A stretch of DNA of 64,000 bases from an uncultured Oscillospiraceae bacterium (lineage in GTDB: Bacteria > Bacillota > Clostridia > Oscillospirales > Oscillospiraceae): the NCBI GenBank assembly GCA_949878425.1, contig CATLAL010000004.1, positions 1 to 64,000 on the forward strand, given 5' to 3'. Shown piece by piece: positions 16,199-25,057 of this stretch. The notes below the pieces were generated by a model. The model saw only the letters and a list, made by a program, of their open reading frames with translations. It made no database searches and was not told the origin of the DNA. The first letter of the stretch is position 1. Every line of letters starts with the position of its first letter. The translations under genes and the position numbers were made by a program.

Positions 16199-18802
16199 AT
16201 GGAGAACAACAACCGGCAGCCGGAGGAACTGGATGCCATAATGGTATATATCAACCCGGAGGTTATGCAGAGTCTGGCGGATCTCTCCGCCCGAAAGCAG
16301 GCGGGGTTCCAGGAGCTGCTGGATGCCGCCGCCGGCGGCGATCTGGAGGCGGCCTACCAGCTGGGGCTGGATTACTACACCGGCAGCGACGGCGCGCCGG
16401 AGGACGACGAGAAGGCCTTTGCCTGGTTTGCCAAGGCGGCGGAGGGGGACCATATCGCCGCCCAGTACCATCTGGGCATCTGCTACGGCAGAGGCATCGG
16501 CACAAAAAGGGATCTGAGGAGGGCGGCGGAGCTTTTCACCGGGGCGGCGGACCAGGGCTATCTGCCGGCTGTATGCGAGCTGGGGCTGTGCTATGAGCTG
16601 GGCCACGGCGTGGAGATGGACAAGGCGCGGGCGGCGGAGCTCTACCGGGAGGCGGCGGACCAGGACTTCGCCCCGGCCCAGTGCAATCTGGGCTTTTTCT
16701 ACTTCCACGGCATCGGCGTGGAGGAGGACAATCAGGAGGCGGCGATGTGGTTCGCCAAATCCGCCCAGCAGGGGTATCCCCGGGCCCAGACTCTGATGGG
16801 CGTTTGCTTTGAGAACGGCTACGGCGTGGAGCAGGACATGGAGAAGGCTGTGGCGCTCTACCGGGCGGCCTATGACCAGCACTACGGCCAGGGGACCTGC
16901 GCTCTGGGGGTGTGCTATGACCGGGGAGCGGGCGTGGAGGAGGACCATCAGATGGCCGCCCGGCTCTACCTGGAGGCGGCGGAGCAGGAGTGCTTCCGGG
17001 CCTGCTACCTGGCGGGCCGGTGCTTTGAGTTCGGCCATGGGGTGGAGCAGGATGAGGCGCGGGCGGCGGAGCTGTACCGCCAGGCCCACGAGGCGGGCTA
17101 CGTCCCCGGGACCTGCGCCCTGGGCCTCTGCTATGAGACCGGCACGGGAGTGGAACAGAATCAGGCTCTGGCGGTGGAGCTCTACCGCCAGGCCGCCCAG
17201 CAGGGCTACGCGCCGGCCCAGTGTAATCTGGGCTTTTGCTGCTATCAGGGCATCGGCACGGCGGTGGACGACGGCGAGGCGGTTAAATGGTTCACTCTGG
17301 CGGCGGAGCAGGGGTATCCCCGGGCGATGAACCTTTTGGGGGAGTGCTGGGACCACGGCTATGGCGTGGAGCAGGACCAGGAGAAGGCGGCGGAGCTGTA
17401 CCGCCAGGCCCACGAGGCGGGCTATGCCCCCGGAACCTGCGCCCTGGGTCTCTGCTATGAGATGGGCCGGGGCGTGGAGCGGGACAGGGCAAAGGCGGCG
17501 GCGCTGTACCGGGAGGCGGCGGAGGCGGGGGACGCCCGAGCCCAGTGCAATCTGGGCTACTGCTTCTACCAGGGCATTGGTGTCGGGATGGACGACAGCC
17601 AGGCGGCGGAGTGGTTCGCCAAGGCGGCGGAACAGGACTATCCCCGGGCCCAGCACCTTCTGGGCCAGTGCTATGAGAACGGCTACGGCGTGGAGCGGGA
17701 TCTAGAGAAGGCGGTAGCGCTCTACCGGGCCTCCCGGGAGGGGGGCCATGCCCCCGGGGCCTGCGCCCTGGGGCTCTGCTACGAGCTGGGCCAGGGGGTG
17801 GAGACGGACCTCAAGCAGGCGGCGGCGCTGTACCGGGAGGCGGCGGAGGCGGGGGACGCCCGGGCGCAGTGCAACCTGGGATTCTTCTACTACCACGGCA
17901 TCGGCTTGGAGGAGGACAACGGCCAGGCGGCGGAGTGGTTCGCCAAGGCGGCGGAGCAGGGCTATCCCCGGGCCCAGCAGCTGCTGGGGGAGTGCTATGA
18001 GAACGGCTACGGCGTGGAGAAGAACGAGGAGAGGGCGGTCTCGCTCTACCGGACCGCCTGGGAGCGGGGGTACGCGCCCGCAGCCTGCGCCCTGGGGGTG
18101 TGCTACGAATTTGGAACCGGCGTGGAGCGGAACCTAGCCCAGGCGGCGGAGCTGTACCGCCAGGCGGCGGAGCGGGGCTACGCTCGGGCCCAGTGCAACC
18201 TGGGCTACTGCTACTACCGGGGCATCGGTGTGGACGAGGACGACGGCCAGGCGGCGGAGTGGTTCGCCAAGGCGGCGGAACAGGGCTCCGCCCGCGCCAG
18301 GATGCTGCTGGGGGAGTGCTATGAGAACGGCTACGGCGTGGACAAGAGCGAGGCGCGGGCGGCGGAGCTGTATCGCCAGGCCCACGAGCAGGGCCACGTC
18401 CCGGCCACCTGCTCCCTGGGGCTCTGCTATGAACTGGGCAGGGGAGTAGAGGAGGACAAGGAGAAGGCGGCAGCGCTGTACCGCCAGGCGGCGGAGCAGG
18501 GCTACGCCCGGGCCCAGTGCAATCTGGGATTCTTCTACTGCCACGGCATCGGGGTCCGGGAGGATCAGAAGGAGGCGTTCCGCTGGTTTTTCCAGGCCGC
18601 GGAGCAGGGCTATGCTCGGGCCAGATTCCTTCTAGGAGAGTGCTATGAGCGGGGCAGGGGGGTGGAACAGAGCCGGGAGCGGGCCCTGGAGCTGTACCGC
18701 CAGGCGGCGGAGCAGGGCTATCAGCGGGCCCAGGAGGCCCTCAAGCGGCTGGAAAGTGAGAAGCCGCCAAAGAAGGGGCTCCTGCGCTTCTGGAAGAAAT
18801 AG
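16199..18802 (+). CDS. Sel1-repeat (TPR-like) protein with about 22 repeats
   Basis: 867 residues, no signal peptide and no membrane segment, so cytosolic. From about residue 40 to 850 it is a continuous solenoid of 36-residue Sel1 repeats. They are organised in threes: a C.LGLCYE-GVE unit, a CNLGFFY-GIGVEED unit and a LLGECYENGYGVE unit, giving a 108-residue super-repeat. The C-terminus is short and basic (PPKKGLLRFWKK). Sel1 arrays scaffold protein complexes; no catalytic domain is attached, so a binding role is likely and the partner is unknown. The start is supported by AGGAAAGG about 11 bp upstream. It lies directly before a two-component system, with a 216-bp gap. Confidence 0.92.
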   Translation: MENNNRQPEELDAIMVYINPEVMQSLADLSARKQAGFQELLDAAAGGDLEAAYQLGLDYYTGSDGAPEDDEKAFAWFAKAAEGDHIAAQYHLGICYGRGIGTKRDLRRAAELFTGAADQGYLPAVCELGLCYELGHGVEMDKARAAELYREAADQDFAPAQCNLGFFYFHGIGVEEDNQEAAMWFAKSAQQGYPRAQTLMGVCFENGYGVEQDMEKAVALYRAAYDQHYGQGTCALGVCYDRGAGVEEDHQMAARLYLEAAEQECFRACYLAGRCFEFGHGVEQDEARAAELYRQAHEAGYVPGTCALGLCYETGTGVEQNQALAVELYRQAAQQGYAPAQCNLGFCCYQGIGTAVDDGEAVKWFTLAAEQGYPRAMNLLGECWDHGYGVEQDQEKAAELYRQAHEAGYAPGTCALGLCYEMGRGVERDRAKAAALYREAAEAGDARAQCNLGYCFYQGIGVGMDDSQAAEWFAKAAEQDYPRAQHLLGQCYENGYGVERDLEKAVALYRASREGGHAPGACALGLCYELGQGVETDLKQAAALYREAAEAGDARAQCNLGFFYYHGIGLEEDNGQAAEWFAKAAEQGYPRAQQLLGECYENGYGVEKNEERAVSLYRTAWERGYAPAACALGVCYEFGTGVERNLAQAAELYRQAAERGYARAQCNLGYCYYRGIGVDEDDGQAAEWFAKAAEQGSARARMLLGECYENGYGVDKSEARAAELYRQAHEQGHVPATCSLGLCYELGRGVEEDKEKAAALYRQAAEQGYARAQCNLGFFYCHGIGVREDQKEAFRWFFQAAEQGYARARFLLGECYERGRGVEQSRERALELYRQAAEQGYQRAQEALKRLESEKPPKKGLLRFWKK
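16571..18720 (+). repeat. 324-bp higher-order tandem repeat inside the Sel1 gene
   Basis: The codons for the C-[AES]-LG-[LV]-CY motif recur at 16571, 16895, 17111, 17435, 17759, 18083 and 18407. All intervals are exactly 324 bp except one of 216 bp, i.e. two Sel1 units instead of three. This shows expansion by three-unit blocks and one unit loss. Confidence 0.9.
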
Positions 18803-19018
18803 CGCGAACGCCCTTCAGGCGAGAATCTTAAAGAAGTCCTAAAGAGACGGACGCTACTATCTTAAAAGGTCCTGTGGTATGATATCATTAATTAACTGGA
18901 ACAATAGCTCCGCTATTTTTCAGGCGTGCGGAGCCGGACCGCGTGTGAAACACGCTGGATGAGAGGTAAGACGGCGTCCATCTATGAAAACAATGTGGAC
19001 GATAGGGGGAGGCCCTGT

Positions 19019-19705
19019 ATGCAGAATATACTGATCTGCGACGATGAGCGGGATATTGTTTCCGCCCTGAAAATCTATCTCAGTTCCGAGGGCTACGGCC
19101 TCTACGAGGCCTATACGGGCCGCCAGGCCCTGGAGGCGGTGCGCAAGCACACCATCCACCTCATCCTCATGGACATTATGATGCCGGAAATGGACGGCAT
19201 CTCCGCCACCGCCAAGCTGCGGGAGGAGTGCAACGTGCCCATCATCCTGCTGACCGCCAAGAGCGAGGATACGGACAAGGTGCTGGGGCTGAACGTTGGG
19301 GCGGATGACTACATCACAAAACCCTTTAATCCGGTGGAGGTGCTGGCCCGGGTCCGCTCCCAGCTGCGCCGGTATACCACCCTGGGGGGCATGGAGCAGC
19401 AGCCCAGCAGGCTGGTGATCGGCCCCATTGTCCTGGACGACGAGGCCAAGACCGTTACTGTGGACGGGGAGGGCGTGAACCTCACCCCCATTGAGTACAA
19501 TATCCTCCTGCTGCTGATGAAGCACCCGGGCCGGGTTTACTCCTCCACCCAGATCTACGAGCAGGTGTGGAACGAGGCCGCCTACGGCTCCGAGGGGGCC
19601 GTGGCCGTCCATATCCGGCACCTGAGGGAGAAGCTGGAGATCAATCCCTCCGACCCCCGCTACCTGAAGGTCGTCTGGGGCCTGGGATATAAGATGGAGC
19701 CCTAG
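19019..19705 (+). CDS. OmpR/PhoB-family response regulator
   Basis: 228 residues. Receiver domain 1-120 with acidic pair DDE at the N-terminus, phospho-acceptor Asp52 in LILMDIMMPEMDG and conserved Lys101 in DDYITKPF; winged-helix DNA-binding domain at about 130-228 (LTPIEYNILLLLMKHPGRVYS in parts, ending YLKVVWGLGYKMEP). GGGGGAGG lies 6 bp before the ATG at 19019. Its kinase partner is the next gene, 248 bp downstream; the gap is occupied by an R1 repeat pair. The signal sensed is unknown; the layout is VanR/VanS-like. Confidence 0.95.
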   Translation: MQNILICDDERDIVSALKIYLSSEGYGLYEAYTGRQALEAVRKHTIHLILMDIMMPEMDGISATAKLREECNVPIILLTAKSEDTDKVLGLNVGADDYITKPFNPVEVLARVRSQLRRYTTLGGMEQQPSRLVIGPIVLDDEAKTVTVDGEGVNLTPIEYNILLLLMKHPGRVYSSTQIYEQVWNEAAYGSEGAVAVHIRHLREKLEINPSDPRYLKVVWGLGYKMEP

Positions 19706-19732
19706 TCCCGCCGGGAGAGGCCGGCATACATT

Positions 19733-19894
19733 TTTTCCTAAAAAGAAAAAGAATCAAAGAGAACTTTTGTCGAAAGGCTAACGCCTTTCTCTGTATTATT
19801 TTATCAAGGAAACCATAAGCAAAGCGTAGCTTTGCGCAAAAAGTTTTTCTTTTTGATACTTTTTCTTTGTTCACAAAGAAAAAGTATGTATGCC
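19733..19894 (+). repeat. R1 repeat pair (copies B' and B) between response regulator and kinase
   Basis: B' (19733-19793, minus orientation) is degenerate: an A-rich stretch, then AAAGGCTAACGCCTTT. B (19812-19894, plus orientation) is complete: stem 1 GCAAAGC-GTA-GCTTTGC, stem 2 arms ATACTTTTTCTTT and AAAGAAAAAGTAT, ending GTATGCC. Relative to copy A, stem 1 differs by one compensated pair (A-T to G-C). Confidence 0.85.
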
Positions 19895-19953
19895 TAAACG
19901 CATGTCCGAGCGTGCTGTACTGTGGGCCCCATGGGGAGGATAGGAGGCGCGGT

Positions 19954-21891
19954 ATGAAGAAAAAAGTTGATTTGCGGGCCAGTCTATGGGTCAAGTGCGC
20001 CGCTGTGGCGGTGCTGCTGGCGTGTCTGGCGGGGGCTGCCTTTGGCGGCGTGGCGGCGGGCGCGCTCTCCACGGGGCGGGGCGCCTACGGCAGCTTCGAG
20101 GAGGACCCCCTCTGCACAGAGCACATGGAGACAGCGGCTCGCTACGCCCTGAACTGCGTGCTGGATGGTGGGAACGATTCCTACTTTCAGGGTGAGCTCC
20201 TCAGCCGCTACGCCGGATTTTCCGCCCGAATCTACAGGGGGGAGAGCGCCGGCGGGGAGCCGGTGGCCTACTGGTCCAAGATTCCGGAAAATTATTTGGC
20301 CCAAGGCTTCTATACCTTTTGGATTATGGAGGAGCAAGAGGGGGCGGAGCCGGAGCCGGCGGCCTATACGGTGGAGGGATACCTGACGGAGGATCTGCCG
20401 GTGGGAAGCGTCTTTCTGCGAAACTACACCGTCTACAAGACGCTCAGCTCCCTGAGCTACGGCGGCGTGGCCACCCTCACCGTCCTGCTGGTCCTGTCCG
20501 CGGCGGCGGCGCTGGTGTATCTGCTCTGCGCCGCCGGACACCGGGCCGGACGGGAGGGGATCGTTCTCAACTGGCAGGACCGGATTCCTCTGGACGCGTA
20601 CCTGCTCTGCGCCGGATTCCTCTTCGTCATGGCCATGGCCATGAGCGACCGGTTCTACAGCTGGAACAGGAGCTCCTTCCTCTCCGCCCATCTGCTGCCT
20701 CTGGGGCTGTGCCTGCTGGCGGCGTGCGTTGTGGCGCTGGCCGCTCTGCTGACCCTGGCCGCCCGGCTGAAAAAGGGAAAGTGGTGGAGGAACACGGTGT
20801 GCTTCTTCCTGGCCAGCTGGTGCTGGCGGCTGTGGAAGCGGTGCTGGAACGCGGTGCTGGACTTTGCGCGGATCCTGCCCCTCACCTGGCGGACGGTGCT
20901 GGGAGCGGTGGGCATACTGGGGGCCCAGTTCCTGCTGGCGATCCTTTTCGTTGCCAGCGACACCAGCTTCCTGGCCTTCTTCCTGCTCATCGGGATGGAT
21001 CTGGCCCTGGTGGCGGGCTCCGCCTGGCTCACCCGGCAGCTCCAGCAGGTTCAGGATATGGGCAAGGCCCTGGCCGCCGGCGACCTGGAGGCCAAGCTGG
21101 ACGCCCGGAGAATGTACTGGGACGTAAAGACCCACGCGGAGAGCCTCAACGCCATCGGCGTGGGCATGAACAAGGCGGTGGAGCAGCGAATGAAGTCCGA
21201 GCGGCTGAAGACCGAGCTGATCACCAACGTCTCCCACGACATCAAGACCCCCCTCACCTCCATTGTCAACTACGTGGACCTGCTGAAAAAGGAGGAGCTG
21301 CCCCCGGCGGCGGCGGAGTACGTGGCGGTGCTGGACCGGCAGTCCCGCAAGCTCAAGAAGCTGACGGAGGACCTGGTGGAGGCCAGCAAGGCGTCCACCG
21401 GCAACATCGCCGTGAATCTGGAGCCCATCGTGGTCAACGAGATCGTCCACCAGGCCATCGGCGACTACGACGAGAAGCTGGCCGCCGGGAAGCTGGAGGT
21501 GGTGCTCACCACCTACGAGGGAAACATTATGGCCCGGGCGGACGGGCGGCTGCTGTGGCGGGTGCTGGATAACCTGCTGAGCAATGTGTGCAAATACGCC
21601 CTGGCGGGCACTCGGGTCTACGTGGATCTCTGCGCCCAGGACGGCAGGGTGTTCCTCACCGTGAAGAACATCTCCCGGGATCCCCTGAATGTCAGCGTGG
21701 ATGATCTGATGGAGCGCTTTGTCCGGGGCGACGCCTCCCGGCACACCGAGGGCAGCGGCCTGGGGCTGAACATCGCCAGGAGCCTTATGGACCTCATGGG
21801 CGGGACCTTCTCCCTGGGGGTGGACGGGGACCTCTTTAAGGCGGAGCTGACGCTCCGGGAGGCGCTGCCGGAGGGGTCAATCAAGCTGTAA
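19954..21891 (+). CDS. Sensor histidine kinase with polytopic sensor region
   Basis: 645 residues. N-terminal membrane helix (about 10-35), an extracellular part (to about 165), then several further helices (about 173-195, 215-232, 244-275, 310-345), HAMP-like linker, a dimerisation domain with the phospho-acceptor His428 in NVSHDIKTPLTS, and an ATPase domain with N-box LLSNVCKYAL and G-box GSGLGLNIARSL. It presumably phosphorylates the upstream response regulator. The ATG at 19954 follows AGGAGG; a longer frame upstream merely reads through the repeat. Many membrane helices suggest sensing at or within the membrane. Confidence 0.93.
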   Translation: MKKKVDLRASLWVKCAAVAVLLACLAGAAFGGVAAGALSTGRGAYGSFEEDPLCTEHMETAARYALNCVLDGGNDSYFQGELLSRYAGFSARIYRGESAGGEPVAYWSKIPENYLAQGFYTFWIMEEQEGAEPEPAAYTVEGYLTEDLPVGSVFLRNYTVYKTLSSLSYGGVATLTVLLVLSAAAALVYLLCAAGHRAGREGIVLNWQDRIPLDAYLLCAGFLFVMAMAMSDRFYSWNRSSFLSAHLLPLGLCLLAACVVALAALLTLAARLKKGKWWRNTVCFFLASWCWRLWKRCWNAVLDFARILPLTWRTVLGAVGILGAQFLLAILFVASDTSFLAFFLLIGMDLALVAGSAWLTRQLQQVQDMGKALAAGDLEAKLDARRMYWDVKTHAESLNAIGVGMNKAVEQRMKSERLKTELITNVSHDIKTPLTSIVNYVDLLKKEELPPAAAEYVAVLDRQSRKLKKLTEDLVEASKASTGNIAVNLEPIVVNEIVHQAIGDYDEKLAAGKLEVVLTTYEGNIMARADGRLLWRVLDNLLSNVCKYALAGTRVYVDLCAQDGRVFLTVKNISRDPLNVSVDDLMERFVRGDASRHTEGSGLGLNIARSLMDLMGGTFSLGVDGDLFKAELTLREALPEGSIKL

Positions 21892-21905
21892 AAAGCCGTT
21901 TGAAG

Positions 21906-21944
21906 GCGGGGCCAGCCTCTCTCCAGAGGCGGGCCCCGCTCTTT
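21906..21944 (+). terminator. Terminator after the histidine kinase
   Basis: GCGGGGCC (21906-21913) pairs with GGCCCCGC (21932-21939) and the inner GCCTCT with AGAGGC; then TCTTT. Confidence 0.75.
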
Positions 21945-22057
21945 GGCCGGTCAACCGGCGGTTGGATCGCCTCGCCGGCAAGGCCCTGGAAAAGGGCGGG
22001 GCGAGGTGGTATCCTCTCTGTTGTCGGGACAAAAATACAGCAGGAGGAGATAGGACT

Positions 22058-23092
22058 ATGGAAATCGGAAATCAGATCAAGGCCCTGCGGCTGAGCCGGG
22101 GGATGACCCAGGAGGTCCTGGCGGAGAAGCTGGGGGTCAGCGCCCAGGCGGTGAGCAAGTGGGAGCGGGGCGCCACGGTTCCGGATGTGCAGCTGCTGCC
22201 GGAGCTCTCGGCCTACTTCGGCGTCACCATCGACGCCCTCTTCGCCCTCACCGACGAGACCCGGCTGGAGCGCATCCAGAACATGGTCTGGGACCAGCGG
22301 GAGATCAGCCCCGCCGTGCGGGAGCGGGAGGAGGAGTTCCTCCTGGAGCTGGCCCGGCGGGAGAGCGGGAACGGCAGGCCCTACGAGCTCCTGGCGGACC
22401 TGGAGAACCACGCGGCCCGGGCCCACCGGCGGCGGGCGGCGGACTTCGCCAAGGCGGCCCTGCGCCGCCAGCCGGACCGGAAGGAGGCCCACGCGGAGCT
22501 GGTGGCGGCCATGGACGGCTGGTTCCCGGACTGGTGCGAGAACAACCACAGCCGGCTCATCGACTGGTACAAGGCCTTCGTGGCGGAAAATCCGGAGTAC
22601 CGGGGCGGCTATATGTGGCTGCTGGACCAGCTCATCGACGACGGACGGCTGGAGGAGGCCCGGGACTACCTGGACCGGATGGCGAAGGTGGACGGCACCT
22701 ACCGTACCCCGCTGTACCGGGGACATATCGCCTGGGCCGGCGGATGCCGGGAGGAGGCCATGGAGATCTGGGAGCAGATGTGCCGGGACTGGCCGGAGGA
22801 GTGGGGCGCCCACCTGAGCATCGCCGACGCCATGACCCGCTCGGGCCGCTACGAGGAGGCCAAGGCCCACTACCGCCGGGCCAGAGAGCTGCAAAAGCCG
22901 CCCCAGTTCGTGGACGCCCTGGAGTCTATCGCCCAGATCTGCGAGATCCAGGGGGACCTCCCCGGCGCCATCGCTGCCCTGGAGGAGGAGCTGAAGGTCC
23001 TGGCCCAGCAGTGGGATACCACCACCGGCGAAACCGCCGATAAGCCCCGCCGGGAGATCCAGAGACTGCGGGAGATGCAGGCCAGACGGTAG
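22058..23092 (+). CDS. XRE-family regulator with C-terminal TPR repeats
   Basis: 344 residues. A helix-turn-helix at 1-60 (IKALRLSRGMTQEVLAEKLG, then VSAQAVSKWERG) is joined to an alpha-helical region with TPR character (about 95-340; pairs of helices such as EEARDYLDRM and EEAKAHYRRARELQ). Such XRE-TPR proteins often respond to a peptide or protein signal bound by the TPR part; no small peptide gene is evident next to it. The ATG at 22058 has AGGAGGAGATAGG before it. Flanked by a terminator upstream and an R1 repeat downstream, so probably a single-gene unit. Confidence 0.88.
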   Translation: MEIGNQIKALRLSRGMTQEVLAEKLGVSAQAVSKWERGATVPDVQLLPELSAYFGVTIDALFALTDETRLERIQNMVWDQREISPAVREREEEFLLELARRESGNGRPYELLADLENHAARAHRRRAADFAKAALRRQPDRKEAHAELVAAMDGWFPDWCENNHSRLIDWYKAFVAENPEYRGGYMWLLDQLIDDGRLEEARDYLDRMAKVDGTYRTPLYRGHIAWAGGCREEAMEIWEQMCRDWPEEWGAHLSIADAMTRSGRYEEAKAHYRRARELQKPPQFVDALESIAQICEIQGDLPGAIAALEEELKVLAQQWDTTTGETADKPRREIQRLREMQARR

Positions 23093-23105
23093 ACGCGGGA
23101 TTTGC

Positions 23106-23188
23106 GGCATACATGCTTTTTCTTTTTGAAAAAAGAAAAAGCATCAAAAAGAAAAACCTTTTGCGCAAAACTGCGTTTTGCTTTTGTT
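23106..23188 (-). repeat. R1 repeat, copy C
   Basis: Minus orientation. Stem 2 arms are ATGCTTTTTC and GAAAAAGCAT: compared with copy A both arms changed together (A-T pair to G-C). Stem 1 reads GCAAAACGCAGTTTTGC. Confidence 0.85.
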
Positions 23189-23351
23189 TGACAAAGGGTT
23201 GTCTCAATGACAGCAATATACGAAATTACTGCAAAATTTCTGTAGGGGCCGATGTCCCCGCCGGCCCGTTTTGCCGGAGCTGCCATGGTCAGCCTGTTTA
23301 CGGATACCGGACCCTAGGGGAAAATGGTCTTGTATTTCGATGATTGCTATA

Positions 23352-23501
23352 AGCCGCTGAAGCGGCACACAGAATTAAAAAGAAAAACTTTTGCGCAAGG
23401 CTTTCGCCTCGCTTTTGGGAAAAAACCGAAAGGAAAGCGGAGCTTTGCGCAAAAATTTTCTTTTGATACTTTTCTTTTTTAAAAGAAAAGTATGTATGCC
23501 C
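23352..23501 (+). repeat. R1 repeat pair, copies D' and D
   Basis: D' (23352-23416, minus) has the extra CCGCT-GAAGCGG hairpin seen also in copy G; D (23430-23501, plus) has stem 1 AAAGC-GGA-GCTTT and a shortened stem 2, ATACTTTTCTTTT with AAAAGAAAAGTAT, where both arms lost the same base. Confidence 0.8.
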
Positions 23502-23561
23502 GCCTTGTAATCTCCGGCGGAATCTGGTATACTGGAGCGGAAATCCGAAGGGGGGCGGGCC

Positions 23562-24218
23562 ATGCTGGGATACATAGGTACGTTTTGGGAACAATTCAAT
23601 TGGGGCGCGCTGTTAGAAGCCCTCCAGCGGGTGCTGGGGGTGCTGCTATGTCTGACGGTCCACGAGACCTGCCACGGCCTTGCGGCCTGGGCACTGGGGG
23701 ACTCCACGGCCCGCCGGGAGAACCGGGTGAGCCTGAACCCCCTGCGCCACATTGACTGGCTGGGGTTGGCCTGCATGCTGCTGTGCGGCTTTGGCTGGGC
23801 CAAGAGTGTGCCCGTGGACCTGCGCCGGTTCAAAAATCCCCGGGCGGGCATGGCCCTCACCGCCCTGGCGGGGCCGGTGTCCAACCTGCTTTTGGCCCTG
23901 GCGCTGCTCTTTGGGGCGTCGCTGACGCTCCGCGTGGCCCCGGACAGCGGCTTTGCCTGGCGTCTCGCCTCCTTTTTTATGATGACGGCTCTGCTGAGCA
24001 TTGGGCTGGGGCTCTTCAATCTGCTGCCGATCCCGCCGCTGGACGGGTCCAAGGTCCTCTTCTCCCTTCTACCGGAGCGGGCCTACCTCACCCTTATGCG
24101 CTACGAGCGCTACGGCATGGCGGTCCTGCTGCTGCTGGTGTGGCTGAACATCGGGGGCAGCTACCTCTCTGAAGCCATGTACAGGGTCTACCTGTGGATG
24201 GCGCGGCTATTCTTTTAA
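23562..24218 (+). CDS. M50 (site-2) metalloprotease-like membrane protein
   Basis: 218 residues, about five membrane helices. Zinc motif HETCH at 34-38 (HExxH) and the third ligand region NLLPIPPLDGSKV with Asp161, both hallmarks of family M50B. It should cut transmembrane substrates within the membrane. It stands 13 bp before scpA; an M50 gene before scpAB is a common arrangement in Firmicutes. The start is supported by a purine-rich GAAGGGGGGCGG stretch upstream. Confidence 0.92.
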   Translation: MLGYIGTFWEQFNWGALLEALQRVLGVLLCLTVHETCHGLAAWALGDSTARRENRVSLNPLRHIDWLGLACMLLCGFGWAKSVPVDLRRFKNPRAGMALTALAGPVSNLLLALALLFGASLTLRVAPDSGFAWRLASFFMMTALLSIGLGLFNLLPIPPLDGSKVLFSLLPERAYLTLMRYERYGMAVLLLLVWLNIGGSYLSEAMYRVYLWMARLFF

Positions 24219-24231
24219 CGGAGGCAACGGA

Positions 24232-25008
24232 ATGGACGGCCCTGTCTATAAGCTGGAGCATGTGGTCCGCAGCAGGGAGGGGATGGAGGACTTTGAGGGC
24301 CCTCTGGACCTGATTTTGTACCTGCTGAGCCGGAATAAGATCGAAATACAGGATATTCCCATCGCCCTCATTCTGGACCAGTACCTGGCCTATCTGGAGC
24401 TGCGCCAACAGCTGGACCTGGAGGTTGCCAGCGAATTTATCACTATGGCGGCCCAGCTGATGTTCATCAAGACAAGGATGCTCCTCTCCATTGAGGATGA
24501 GGAGGCCCAGAGCGAGATGGAGGAGCTGGTCAAGGCCCTGGAGGAGCGGCGCAGCGGCGAGAGCTACGCGAAAATCAAATACGCGGCCGCCCGGCTGGGC
24601 CCTATGGGGGAGTTTGGCCGCAGCATTCTGGTCCGGAATCCGGAGCCCATGGAGCGCAGCCGGGTGCTGGAGTACAGCCATGTGCCGGCGGAGCTGCTGG
24701 CGGCTCTGGGGGAGGTGGCGAACCGGGGGGAGCGGCGTCTGCCGCCGCCTCTGAGCAGCTTTCAGCAGATCGTGCAGAAGGAGCCCTACCCGGTATCCAG
24801 CAAGGCGGAGGAGATTTTGGCCCTGCTGAAGCGGGGGATCAGCAGCTTCCGCCTGCTCTTCCGGGGCAGCCGGAGCCGCAGTGAGATCGTGGCCACCTTT
24901 CTGGCGGTGCTGGAGCTGTGCAAGGCCAGGGTGATCCACCTGGCGGGCAGTGAGCGGGAGTGCACGGTGACCCCCACGGGGGAAAACGTGGATAAGCTGA
25001 ACTTATAG
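24232..25008 (+). CDS. scpA: Segregation and condensation protein A (kleisin)
   Basis: 258 residues. The N-terminal FEGPLDLILYLLSRNKIEIQDIPI segment (in pieces, about 21-44) is the kleisin signature; the C-terminal winged helix (about 190-250) binds SMC heads. It bridges the SMC dimer and recruits ScpB to organise the nucleoid. ACGGAGG lies 6 bp before the ATG. scpB follows after 49 bp. Confidence 0.95.
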   Translation: MDGPVYKLEHVVRSREGMEDFEGPLDLILYLLSRNKIEIQDIPIALILDQYLAYLELRQQLDLEVASEFITMAAQLMFIKTRMLLSIEDEEAQSEMEELVKALEERRSGESYAKIKYAAARLGPMGEFGRSILVRNPEPMERSRVLEYSHVPAELLAALGEVANRGERRLPPPLSSFQQIVQKEPYPVSSKAEEILALLKRGISSFRLLFRGSRSRSEIVATFLAVLELCKARVIHLAGSERECTVTPTGENVDKLNL

Positions 25009-25057
25009 AACAAAACCTGGATTTTGTTCAATCTTTGGAGAGACACACGAGGTAGCC

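Larger units (their letters stand above)
23093..23561. other. 469-bp repeat-rich intergenic region
   Basis: No gene is supported. It contains R1 copy C (23106-23188), a stretch from 23232 starting TGTAGGGGCCGATGTCCCCG that resembles the TGTAGGGGCGG-type GC-rich repeats of gut Clostridia (one copy here, so not proven a repeat), and the R1 pair D'/D (23352-23501) next to the M50 protease gene. Confidence 0.7.

Noticed and set aside
16199..18802. Regular direct repeats that could suggest a CRISPR array
   Set aside because: They are in-frame 108-bp/324-bp coding repeats for Sel1 units with no unique spacers.
18850..18883. Promoter before the response regulator (TATGAT at 18878-18883)
   Set aside because: No acceptable -35 box at 16-18 bp, so it is not listed as a feature.
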